Shown here: piece after piece, positions 1 to 9,467 of the stretch
How positions within the stretch are numbered: position 1 is the first letter of the stretch
Layout: the number at the start of each line of letters is the position of its first letter
Source: Hymenochaete sp. R1
Taxonomy: Eukaryota > Basidiomycota > Agaricomycetes > Hymenochaetales > Hymenochaetaceae
Direction: 5' to 3'
Length of the DNA: 64,000 bases
Assembly (NCBI GenBank): GCA_019400425.1
Contig: JAFREE010000062.1
Coordinates: 62,001 to 126,000 of the forward strand
Notes under the pieces: generated by a model
What the model was told of the DNA's origin: nothing
Database searches by the model: none
Seen by the model: the letters and a program-made list of their open reading frames with translations, nothing else
Program-made: the position numbers and the translations under genes

Positions 1-1260
1 GCTCTCCATTATTCACAAATGGGCCGTATCAGGAGAAACATTATTTTCGGTAGGTTCTTGTTCCAGATATCATTCCCTTATGGTCCATATGGTCCAAAGG
101 GCCAATGTGTACCCGAATGGAATGAGTTTGCGTGAGAAGAGGGGCGATAATCATTGTTCTTCGCTTTTCAGTCTCATAACTGAGTTAAAAAATATACCGA
201 TATGATCTGAACCTAGCGTAGTGAGTGATGATGAGCCGGACATACACATACCATTCCAATGACAGCATCTAAAATAAGAAGGAGCAGTATGAGGCAGGCC
301 AAATGAATTCGATAGCATACCTGATTGATTCCAGCCTTTACTAAAGTCCGCGTGCTGGTATCTTGTCGCCCGGCAGTCATGCCTCACGCCCTTTTCATGA
401 CGAAAGCCCGACCAGACACATTACAATAAGCGAAATCGAGACTTTCCAGCAAATACGAGTTGAGCGCTGATAGGAGCAACATTGACGGTCTCTGAGTGAA
501 CAACCTTCTCATGCACTGGAAGGGTATGTGTTGCCTGCGCTTGAACTTTTGTTGGAGCTTCTTCCGCTGAGGGAGAATGAATGCGTGCTGAGGTCCTTGT
601 CTCTGAAATATATCTCCTTACCCGAGAGAAATAAGAATTCTAAGGACTCTGAGCATGCGTTTGAATTGGAGGACTTCGACTCATGGAAGTTGTGGAGAAA
701 GGTTAGCAACTCGTCCAGTCGTTACTGATGAAGCCTTATTCGGTGTTCGCGCTTGTACAGGCAGGCGCATTCCCACGCTCTACAGCCAAAGGAAACCATG
801 AAAAGGCAGATTCGTCATAGAGCGCGGGAAAGCATACGCTTATGCAAGCAAGAACACGCGCGCCAGCCGGGCTGCTGTCTCGATGTCGGCTCGAAATTGG
901 CTCTTCCTTCTCTCCGTCGTGTTCCCCGGATATTCTCATCGACCTCATTGAGTCATCAGGACCTCTAATATTTAACCCTTATTGATAAATTCATCATAAT
1001 ATTAACGATCGAGGATTCGAACTCATATTACTTAACCACCTGTGCTTTGAGACCAATAAATTCGTCTAGAACGTGTGTCAGCAGACAAAAAGACACCATC
1101 ATTACTTGTAGAGCATCATATACTGACTACTCCATCAGTGGTGATTGTCAAATTGTTGCAGGTGATGACGAGCAGGCGAGCGCAGCAATCGCCTTGCCAA
1201 CGAAATGTGAGGAATTTCCCGACTTTCGCCATCTTTCTCGTAGTCTCGATCTAGACACTG
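1..1260. repeat. Degenerate duplicated block, copy A
   Basis: This stretch has no gene I can support. Several blocks align with copy B about 2.4-2.6 kb to the right: 260-400 with 2890-3040, 480-515 with 3105-3140, and 1045-1250 with 3485-3695. Shared words include GCATACCTGA, CTCTGAGTGA, GCGTGCTG and CGCCCGGCA. The blocks keep order and orientation but carry many substitutions and small indels, so the duplication is old. Short minus-strand frames survive, such as 151-387, and the shared GCATACC reads as a 5' splice site (GGTATGC) on the minus strand. The unit may therefore be a decayed spliced minus-strand gene; that is inference. Confidence 0.6.
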
Positions 1261-1490
1261 AGAAAAGACAACGTCATCCACAGAGCTGATGGTACGAACT
1301 CAAGTGCATTTCGCGTTCAGTAGGATATCAACCGCACTCAATAATAGACCATACAATCTGTTTTGCCTCACTGAAATGTATATAGACGAGTTGCACGTTG
1401 GCTATCATAGACCTCTAGGCCTTTGCTATCAAAGAATGGTAGAAAATACGCTAACGGATTGTGTGTGTCCCACGTCTCCGTTCTCAACAT

Positions 1491-2384
1491 CTATTCCTCT
1501 TCTTTGGACTCTGTATTAGTACTACCCTCTTTCCTCTTTCCATACTTCTTGTTCTCCTCCTTCTGTACAGGCTCTTCGATTTCTAAATGCAGTACATGGA
1601 CCAGAGCAAGAACTCGATTATCCGCACTGGTTGGAAAGTCCTGTCCGATTTCGGTATAGCGAAGCTTGAGATTATCAAACCTGGACTGGAACTCGTTCTT
1701 CTCCTTGAGGAACTCATTCCTCCATTTGACCTTGTCGTCAAATTTCTTCCGACCGGTTGAGTCCATCTTTCTCCAGGTTAAAATTGCACTGGCTCGGAGA
1801 GAGATGTCCTCGAGTTCGGTATCGTAAACGTCAAGTTTCTCCTCGCGGCTCAAGTTCGATAACCGTGCCGGACACGAGACATCCGAGACGAAAGGGATTG
1901 GCTCCGTACCCCTCTCCCTCCTATGCACACCGCTGTAGGCGGTTCTGCGTCGAGAGGCTTTCAACGGGTCTATTAGCTCCTTCACCTCGGCTTTCGCCTT
2001 CTTCGCCCTTTCATCAGTGTATTCCGGGAGCCCTTCGATTCCAGCCACGAGACCCTTCGGCACGAGAGACAGGATGCAGCAGAGCCTCGAGAGCTGCTCC
2101 TTGACGAAGATATGATCATAAAACGCCGAGTAGTAATCGCTGCAGTCGTCATAATCGGGGATGGCCTCGAGTCGGATATGTTTGAACAGTTCGCTATACT
2201 TGGAGATACGTTCGATCCTCTCGTAGCCTTCGGCTACCTCAGCTTCGGATGGTGGAGCGGCTTGCATGTACCGTATTTTGTGTTTTGTCCCGGAACCAGA
2301 CCCACGTTTAGTAGAGGGCTGACCCGAGGTCGTGGAAGGGATCCCATCAGCCGGCTCCTTGCGCTTCGTTCCCGCGTTGGACAT
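1491..2384 (-). CDS. Hypothetical protein, 297 aa, single exon
   Basis: An uninterrupted frame of 297 codons starting at ATG 2384. I do not recognise the family. The first 40 residues are Ser/Thr/Lys-rich and probably disordered (MSNAGTKRKEP). Residues about 50-120 look helical, with a cluster around KEQLSRLCC. The C-terminus is strongly charged (KYGKRKEG...SKEEE). No signal peptide or membrane segment is visible. The gene sits between the two copies of the degenerate duplication. It has no introns, unlike most genes here, which fits either a young lineage-specific gene or a chance long frame. Its length and biased composition favour a real gene, but only moderately. Confidence 0.5.
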   Translation of the reverse strand: MSNAGTKRKEPADGIPSTTSGQPSTKRGSGSGTKHKIRYMQAAPPSEAEVAEGYERIERISKYSELFKHIRLEAIPDYDDCSDYYSAFYDHIFVKEQLSRLCCILSLVPKGLVAGIEGLPEYTDERAKKAKAEVKELIDPLKASRRRTAYSGVHRRERGTEPIPFVSDVSCPARLSNLSREEKLDVYDTELEDISLRASAILTWRKMDSTGRKKFDDKVKWRNEFLKEKNEFQSRFDNLKLRYTEIGQDFPTSADNRVLALVHVLHLEIEEPVQKEENKKYGKRKEGSTNTESKEEE

Positions 2385-3640
2385 GAAGGGAGTTGGAAAG
2401 ATGAGCTGGACGAAGGGGAAGTATTCGATGCTGACACCGGTCAGAAAAGTCCTTCAGAAGAAGTGAGGACGAAGAACAAGAAATCAAGCGGACTCACGGC
2501 TTAAATATTCCTGGAAGGCAATTTGCAATTTGCACTATTAAATGCTGCTCGCAAAGACGAAGTGACGAGGTATGCGTGTCATCTAAGAAGGGAAAGATCT
2601 CTACATGTAGCATCATCCCCAAGTTAAAGACTCTCCAGTTCTAATATTGCCTCCATCACCCGCGATACGGTCGGGTTAGACTGAAGTCTTGTGGCATGAG
2701 ACAGGTCGAATAGGGCTCCGTTATATACAGGACAGAGTACCAAACTACAGCAGAGGCGAATGCTTTACCCAAAAGGGTAAATCGAACACCTTACGTTGCT
2801 CGTCACTTTGCAGCTGCATGGTCGAGTTCGAGGATATCGTTTCGTGGTCTAGATCTGATTCGGATCTCAAGGTTATAATTGTTCTAATACATCATCTAAG
2901 ATGAGAAGCAGCATTACTGGCCGGGGGAAATGATTTAGAGAGCATACCTGACGATTCAGTGACGAATTCTAGTCTTGAACTTTGCGTGCTGATATATAGC
3001 TGACCCCATTCGCCCGGCACTCGCGTCATTTTTACTGCAAAAATCTGGGCAAACTTGCATCAATAAACCAAGTTGCGCCCTTTCAGCTCCTATGAGTAAA
3101 GGGAAACAATCTCTGAGTGAGCAAGCTTCTCAACCAAGGCTCGAGCAAGAATGTGATCAAGCTGCGACGTAATCGTAGCTGCATAACATGCTCTTATACA
3201 AGAGCGAAGGAAATGTGAGAATGCATTTAGATGAAGAAAGCCAAGATTTTTCCATGGAAGTTTGTTCTAGACAGTGGAAGTATGTGGCAAGTGAGTGTGC
3301 GGGAGAAGATGCAGCCTCGTTTGGAGAACGATGATCGACGCCGTAAACCCGACTTGAATCTGTCATCTTTCTGGGCTTCTCTTTAACCTCATAAGAACCT
3401 CCAAGCTACAGCTTTCACCGATAGATTTGTCTCACAATCGATTTTCAGCGACTCGAGGGTCTATAATTGTCTACCCAAAATGCTTTGGCACCTATAAATT
3501 CATACACGACGATGCTAGCGAACAGCTCCTTGTTGCTTTGGGTCAAGTGACGACATCCTTCCTTCGCAAGGCCTCGCGGACTGTCCCGCATGATACAGTT
3601 GTGAACGATGAATTGTTGAAGACGGTGACAAGGGCAACGA
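2385..3640. repeat. Intergenic region with duplicated block, copy B
   Basis: No gene is supported here. From about 2690 the sequence aligns in order with bases 1-1260, and part of it (about 2755-2960) also aligns with about 23240-23430. The copies are too diverged to be a recent insertion. I saw no terminal inverted repeats, target-site duplications or transposase-like frames. The homology to copy A continues into the 3' end of the next minus-strand frame, to about 3700. Confidence 0.55.
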
Positions 3641-4159
3641 TCACTCCGTCACTGGAACGGAGGAAATTTGCCGACTCTCGCCATCGTTCTCGTATTCTCC
3701 ATCTTCCGCGCGCCGCATGGGATCGTTCTCGTTTTGACCTTCTCCCATCTCCAGCTCTTCTCCAGGTCCTGGTAGACGTCCAGGTCCGTACGTGACGTCC
3801 GGGAACCAATGATCATCATCAAAGCTGCACTTTCTCTTCTTCTCCCTCATCCTCATCTTCCCTATCGCCTTCGTCTTCTCCCAAGTCTTCCGAACTTCCC
3901 CTTTTTTCCATGCCATCCGATCTAGCTGAGCCTTGACCCGATGAATGAAGACGCGAGTTGGTGATGCCTTCGGAATCACAAAGCGAAGGAGTTCGAGGTT
4001 CCCGTTCTTGTGATAGACGGACATGACGCGGGTGGGGGCCATGATTGAGGAGGAGATGGTTGGGGAGATGGCGTTGGTGGGTATGACAATTGTTTTGTTG
4101 ACGGCGGCAGGACGGCCGCGTGTCTGCGCAAGAATGCTTATGGGTGTGATGGTAGACAT
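3641..4159 (-). CDS. Hypothetical protein, 172 aa, single exon
   Basis: The frame starts at ATG 4159 and ends at 3641. The family is not recognised. The N-terminal 40 residues are rich in Ile, Thr, Pro and Ala. A basic, Lys/Arg-rich helix lies at about 75-115 (WKKGEVRKTWEKTKAIGKMR), and the C-terminal 40 residues are acidic and probably disordered. There is no membrane segment. The last 60 bases of the frame overlap the block duplicated at 1190-1250, so the end of the protein may come from repeat sequence. Short and unspliced; I regard it as plausible but unproven. Confidence 0.35.
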   Translation of the reverse strand: MSTITPISILAQTRGRPAAVNKTIVIPTNAISPTISSSIMAPTRVMSVYHKNGNLELLRFVIPKASPTRVFIHRVKAQLDRMAWKKGEVRKTWEKTKAIGKMRMREKKRKCSFDDDHWFPDVTYGPGRLPGPGEELEMGEGQNENDPMRRAEDGEYENDGESRQISSVPVTE

Positions 4160-5289
4160 TGCGAATAGTAAGTTGCTTGCTTGACGGAGATTTCAGGCTT
4201 CAGAATTTATTGAAGGTGCTTGCATTGTACTCCAGGTCTTTAAGCAACACAAAATGCATGTCTCGGGGAACTATCAGTGCTTTCTCTTAGTATCGCGGAC
4301 CTCCGAGACATTACTCAGACCCGCTTGCGGATGACGTGGTCTGAGATGAAGTGTCAATGAAGTGGCTTCAGTCATACTGAGTGCGTCTGCCCTCTGATCC
4401 CCAGTTCCATGCCGCCAGACATTGATGTAGTTCGTCACAAAACAGAATGACGTGACCTTCGATCATAAGAGCGGAACATAAGGCTTGTCTCGTACCATGA
4501 TGTCCAGCTGGTGAAAGTCAGAGAACATCCGTGTCTGGGGATGTCTCTTACTCCCCGTGCAGACTTAGGCTTGCATAGCCGGCGTCGAAGCTTCCTCCGT
4601 GTCTCATTGTCTATTCCTTCTTGAGACTAGCCGGCAATGGATTTGGATCCGATTCTACGTCCGGTCGACCATGACTGAGAGTGCAGAGTGCAATGGCTGC
4701 ATTTTGAACAAGTTGTGTCTCAGTCCAGTCAAAACCATTCGTCCCTGGCCCGTTTCTAAAGGCGAGAAGTGGACAAGAACGATGCTGCTCATCGACGGCA
4801 TATCATCCACCTTTTTGGTTTCTACGCCGTGGACGCAAAGCGACGTGTTGACTTCCCGAGCTTTCGATCTCTACCTACAGCCTGGAAAGCCCATTCCACC
4901 TCACTATCCTATCTTTTTCGTCCACAATCATCTAAAACCCATCCGAGACCCGTTTAAGCCAATAACACAAAACGACGTGTTTTTGACTTCTATCTGTCCA
5001 TGCGCCTTCCCGAAACTCGCTTGTCTCGCCGACGGGATATTTGTCTCCGTGCTCCGACTCAGAGCGGCCGATGTATGATCCCCGAGACATTGCAACGGAA
5101 TGCGTATAAAACTCATCAACAAGTCGGTACCACCGTGAGGAGCTATCGTAAATACAACCCCGAAGAACGTACCGCTCAGTAAACGCTCTCTCTCTCTAAC
5201 TCTAACAAGTCAATCACCGCATCGAGACTTCGACTCTACAATCAAAGTCACAGCACTTCATTATCTATACACAGACATCGAACGTAGCC
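4160..5289. other. Intergenic, no gene seen
   Basis: Six short frames of 60-159 codons occur on both strands, with no recognisable domain and no convincing intron structure. The last 100 bases are pyrimidine-rich (CTCTCTCTCTAACTC near 5190) and form the probable promoter and 5' leader of the gene starting at 5290. Confidence 0.5.
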
Positions 5290-6720
5290 ATGTCAGATCG
5301 TACTACGACCACCGCCAATTTGGCCGCCGACAAAATCGACAGAACCAACGGCGCCGACGACATCGTTGTTAAACTAGCACGTGCTAGAACCTGGTAAGTT
5401 GTCGACATCTTCATAAATATTCTGGCGCGATTAGGCTGACTTGTTTTTCATAGCTGTAACTTCGTCTCCAAAGCCGATCTTGCATCCATACACGAACTAC
5501 CTACTGGCCCGAGACTTGGACGGACCAAGTCGATGCCGGAGGAAGAATTGAAATTGAATCCGGAGCTGGGTGTGGTCTTTCTGGGCGGGAGCATGAAGGT
5601 CAATACTACTGTTGGGATCGGTCCCAACGCTGGCGCCATCAGCACCCAGGACAAGGACCAACTCTCGTCCAACTCCGCGTCGTCTAAATCTAGAAACAGT
5701 TCTGAAAGCGAGATCGTGATCAATGTTGAACGGGCTGAAGAAGAGGAGCAAGAGCCAAAAAAGGACGAGCAATCTGGGAAGAAGAACAAATATCATAAAC
5801 TCCACAGACGTTGTCATCGTCCGTCCGCACTTAAAGTGATGATCCCGGACCCCAACACGTTCTATCCGTCCACGACCGTGCATCGGTATCAGCCCGACTC
5901 GGCATCGCCCTCGCCAGCGTCCATCTCAGTGTCGACGCTCCCCTCCCCTTCTCCCACTCCTTCCCCTGCGACATCATTGACTTCCCTACCTATGTCCGAT
6001 TCCGATGGCGATTCGGGATCGAAGCTGGGCGTCGATGGATACAACGATGACGACGACGATGAAGCAGAGTCACTTTGGAGCCCTGGTTCCAGCTCGTGGT
6101 CTACCAAGTCCACGAAGTCTGTCAAGTCCAGCACACATAGCAAGATGTCAAGGCTATCCAAAAGAGAATCAGACCTGGAACGAAGAACTTATTATGAGTT
6201 TTTCATTGCTGGGAAACGAGAAGGGCTTGGACTCGAACTTGGACCTGGAGGTGCGAACGGGGATGGGGACAATGTCGTGTCGGCATCCTCAAGCTCAGCG
6301 ACATCCTTATCCTCGTCGTTATCGATCAATACGAGCCCCAGCCCCCAACCAAGGTCTCCCGCGTCTTCAAACCATCAACCTCGGCACCGATCCATGTCAG
6401 CTTCCCGCATTCCTCCCAACATCAAACTTCCCCGGGCTATTCCTACTCTTCAAACATTGGTCGAAGGATGCGAGTCCGACCCCGAAGCTGAAGCCACCTC
6501 CGAAGCCGTAACATTAGGCTCAGCCTTAGAAGGATACGAATCCGACTCCGCTGCTGTCTTTGGCAATATTGGAAAGGGCCGAAAACGGGAGAAGCTAAGG
6601 AGGGCATTGAAGAAGGGGAGTCAACTTAGTTTGAGGCCACTACCACGTTTAAGGAGGGAGAAGGAGCCTGGTGTCGGGCTGAGGGATTTCTTTAAGGAGT
6701 GTATGCCTCTGAGGGGATGA
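5290..6720 (+). CDS. Ser-rich hypothetical protein, 456 aa, two exons
   Basis: Exons are 5290-5393 and 5454-6720, with a 60-bp intron (GTAAGT...CATAG). The start ATG 5290 gives MSDRTTTTANLAADKID, and the splice joins codons as T-C-C-N-F-V-S. The family is not recognised. A short ordered-looking region at residues 30-60 contains LPTGPRLGRTKSMPEEE, whose RTKSMP resembles a basophilic kinase site. Residues 140-330 are low-complexity Ser/Pro/Thr with an acidic run (NDDDDDEAESL). The C-terminus is basic and compact (KGRKREKLRRALKKGS, then RDFFKECMPLRG). There is no signal peptide or membrane helix. A diverged second copy of the last 60 codons lies at 8160-8392, which suggests that the tail is the most conserved part. 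Role unknown; a regulatory or scaffold protein would fit the composition. Confidence 0.75.
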
Positions 6721-7217
6721 GCGGAAGGACTTGTTCAACACGAAGTGCGGAAACATTGCTGTACTCGCAAACACCAAATGGTGTAGGTTACCCTATAAGC
6801 ACGCATGCGCATACCACATAGAGCTATAGATCTTGTTATGATAAAGACGACGACGACGACTTGGAGATATCTCGGTTACGGCAATTCGTATATGCATTAA
6901 TATTATCTTTCAAATTGGAGCAATCGCTGTGATCATGACTATTCATAGTCGACTGTTCCCCGCGCACAAATTAACATGACCACATGACATGATCATGATA
7001 AGCGCCAAATCCAGCCAGTCGACATGAAGACCACGTGTTCCACTGGCAATCGAGTCAACTTTTCCCTCTGACTGTCATGTCGTCTGGACAAGCAGAAAGG
7101 CAAGGCTACGTTTTGACTGGTAAGAGATTCTCGTATCTATCGATACAAGCCTACATCGTGGGCCGGCTCTTGATGCATTTGTCTCTGCTGTAGACAACGT
7201 CGCGAAGGAGCGTACCT
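6721..7217. other. 3' flank and spacer, no gene seen
   Basis: This holds the 3' untranslated region of the Ser-rich gene and a spacer. It contains a short GAC/GAT microsatellite near 6847-6860 and an E-box-like CACGTG at about 7032. Recognisable NACHT-related coding remains begin near 7218. Confidence 0.4.
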
Positions 7218-8130
7218 TTGTTCACTGGCATCAACTGCCGGTGGTCACGGTTTCCCGTGCTTATGTCTCCGCAGGCGCATCCTTACCTTCAATTGGGCTG
7301 GAACATTACGACAATCTTGTACAAGGCGCATACATGCATTGCTTGCGAAATCCGTGATTCACCACCATGCTCAGGTCGTTTCAGGACAGCTAAATCGCGA
7401 TGAACGCGTTCTTGAACTCATGGAAGTTGTGGCTCAAACATTTCTGCTCGTCCAGGATGCTAGGGACGTTTGTCCACACGAAAATACTGAGGCCGTTCAA
7501 GGATGTGATGGCCCATCTCGTCGACTTGCTCTCTTGAATCTGCATTTTTATCTAAGAATATTGTCGCCGATCATTTACCGGTACGCTTGCATTCCTCAGC
7601 GAGACGTCTGTGGTAGACATTGGCGTCAGAACGATCTGTCAATCAAGTACAAAACGCCGAGTCTGATAGCTTACCAGGATAAGTAAAAGGGTGAAAAAGC
7701 GACTTTCAGGATGGGTTTGCTCGTCAAGTGTTACGGAATCAAGAGCTACCGGGATCGTCACTCCACACATACAAGATTGTCCAGATCTTCGTCTCAAGCT
7801 CAAAAAAAAACCTACAGCGATTTGATGGTTCTCTCGCCCTCAATGCCTCAAAGGGGCGCGTACTGAAGTGATTTAGGAAGCAAGACATTGGTTCCTTGAC
7901 GAAACGTCACCTCCCATCTTTCAAGTTTGGCTCTGTGGCGCAGCCGGTACTGGGAAAAGTACGATTGCTACAACTATCGCCCTGGAGATGGACGCTCAGG
8001 GCGTTCTCGGCTCGTACCAATTCTTCCTTAGAGGAAAGAGCGAAGTGGGCACAGCCATTCGGATGGTGTCCTTCGATTTAGCACAAGTCAACGCTTCAAT
8101 CTCCGATATACTGGGATCTGAAAGGTGTTC
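7218..8130 (+). pseudogene. Decayed NACHT NTPase (fungal NLR-like), 5' part
   Basis: Broken coding remains of a basidiomycete NACHT NTPase, spread over three frames. The order of parts is right. About 7265-7330 reads AHPYLQLGWNITTILYK, typical of the helical N-terminal region. About 7395-7470 reads LNRDERVLELMEVVAQTFLL. After a frameshift, about 7496-7600 reads FKDVMAHLVDLLS, with in-frame TGA and TAA stops. About 7925-8110 contains an intact Walker A (WLCGAAGTGKST) followed by GSYQFFLRGKSE. Walker B, the rest of NACHT and any repeat domain are missing; the copy stops before 8160. Full-length relatives act as STAND-type switches in fungal non-self recognition. This copy cannot make that protein. 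One stop (I-stop-E-Y, usually I-Q-E-Y) would fit a C-to-T change. Confidence 0.8.
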
Positions 8131-8159
8131 GGAGTCTAAAGCCATGGACTCATCTTCGT

Positions 8160-8392
8160 ATTCATCCCCAAATAGGTATGGGTCTGACCCCCTCCGTTAC
8201 CTTTGGAAAGATGAGAAGGGATTGAAAAGGGGGAAACTGAAGAAGGTGTTGACGAAGGGTAGTAAGCTTTGTTTGAGGCCGCTGCTGCTGAGACAGTTTA
8301 TAATGGAGAAGGAACTTGTCAATGTTGTGGCGTCGAGGAAATTCTTGGAGTATATGCTTCTGAGGAGTGACGCGACATGGAAGCAACGGTGA
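8160..8392 (+). pseudogene. Diverged copy of the 3' end of the Ser-rich gene
   Basis: The reading frame ending at 8392 contains YGSDPLRY...KGLKRGKLKKVLTKGSKLCLRPL and ends near EYMLLRS. It aligns with the C-terminus of the 5290-6720 protein: YESD, then KGRKREKLRRALKKGSQLSLRPL, ending ECMPLRG. The DNA aligns as well. It is joined directly to the decayed NACHT sequence with no start codon of its own. It is therefore a gene fragment left by duplication or recombination, about 1.6 kb from its likely source. Possible alternative: the last exon of a fused gene, but the upstream stops argue against that. Confidence 0.65.
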
Positions 8393-9467
8393 CCATCCGT
8401 TTTCATTGATTACAGTGCTTTTCAACATAATTTTACTGCAGGCGTCGACAACTCGAAGGCCACGGAACAATGGCAACTTGAACTTTTTCAGGAAATCAGA
8501 ATGAAATGAACGTTCGTGAATGTAAGGCAGCGCGATGTGAAGATGACAACACCGGCCTGACGTGGTCGGCATCACGAGCGGACCGACGACAACGACGCAA
8601 AGAGTGATCTCGAGCCTCAAATAGCATCAATACCAATCTTTGTCAGTATTTTCCCGTGCATGAAGTCTCTGACGGTGTTCTCGGCGATACGGCACAGCAA
8701 CCGTGAGACATCTATTTCTCATACTACGAGAGTTCGAAACCTGTTGAGAGATGCGTGTGTGCTCGAAGGAGGTAGGGACGGAAGGAAAACCCAGGTTGTT
8801 CTGTTGGCTGGCGGGGGCGGATGATGAAAATCAGGGCGCGCTTCCAGGCTGTGGCGGGCACAGCAAGTCATCTAGAAACGGCAGTATTCGGCATTGGGAC
8901 GAAGTAAGACTGAGACCAGATCCAAAACTTGCTCCTGTGTAGATACTGCGGAACGCTGTATTCAATATTAGAAGAGAGAAGCTCAAGTGTACAAGGTTTT
9001 CCGAGAGGCAAGGATGAGATGAAAATTAAAGATTTTGAATTTATTCTGGCCAAAGAAGTCATGAAAGGTCAAAGGAGTCGTCGGACATGAAACGTGGCAA
9101 AATGAAGGCCGAGAGCCGAGAACCCGGGCTGTGCCGATCATCTATGTCACGTGAAAGAGTATTGAGTAAGCGAAAGTGAATTGACGACGCGAGAGTCTTG
9201 GTCGCTCTCCTTGCTCTGCTCTTTGGAACCTGGTCACCACCGAACAGCTTCCCGCTCACTCATATCCTTCTTTCTTTCCTTCCACCACCTTCCCCTCTGT
9301 GTGCCACCCGACGGCGACGACGACGACGAGCGCTTTCCCCCGCCCTTCTTCTCCAATTCATTCATCCGCTCTTTTAGGCATCTTTCCAACTTAAACTCTT
9401 CCACCATCATCTATCTATCACCTCGCCCTTCATTTCCCTTCATTACTCTAACTTCATCCCAATTCCA
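8393..9467. other. Intergenic and flippase promoter region
   Basis: No gene is seen. The last 300 bases are C/T-rich and typical of a basidiomycete promoter and 5' leader. A CACGTG E-box-like element occurs at about 9147-9152. Confidence 0.4.

Noticed and set aside
1005..1075. Possible minus-strand tRNA: GAGTTCGAATCCTC resembles a B-box.
   Set aside because: The T-stem pairs only at one or two positions, and no acceptor stem or A-box at the right distance is present.
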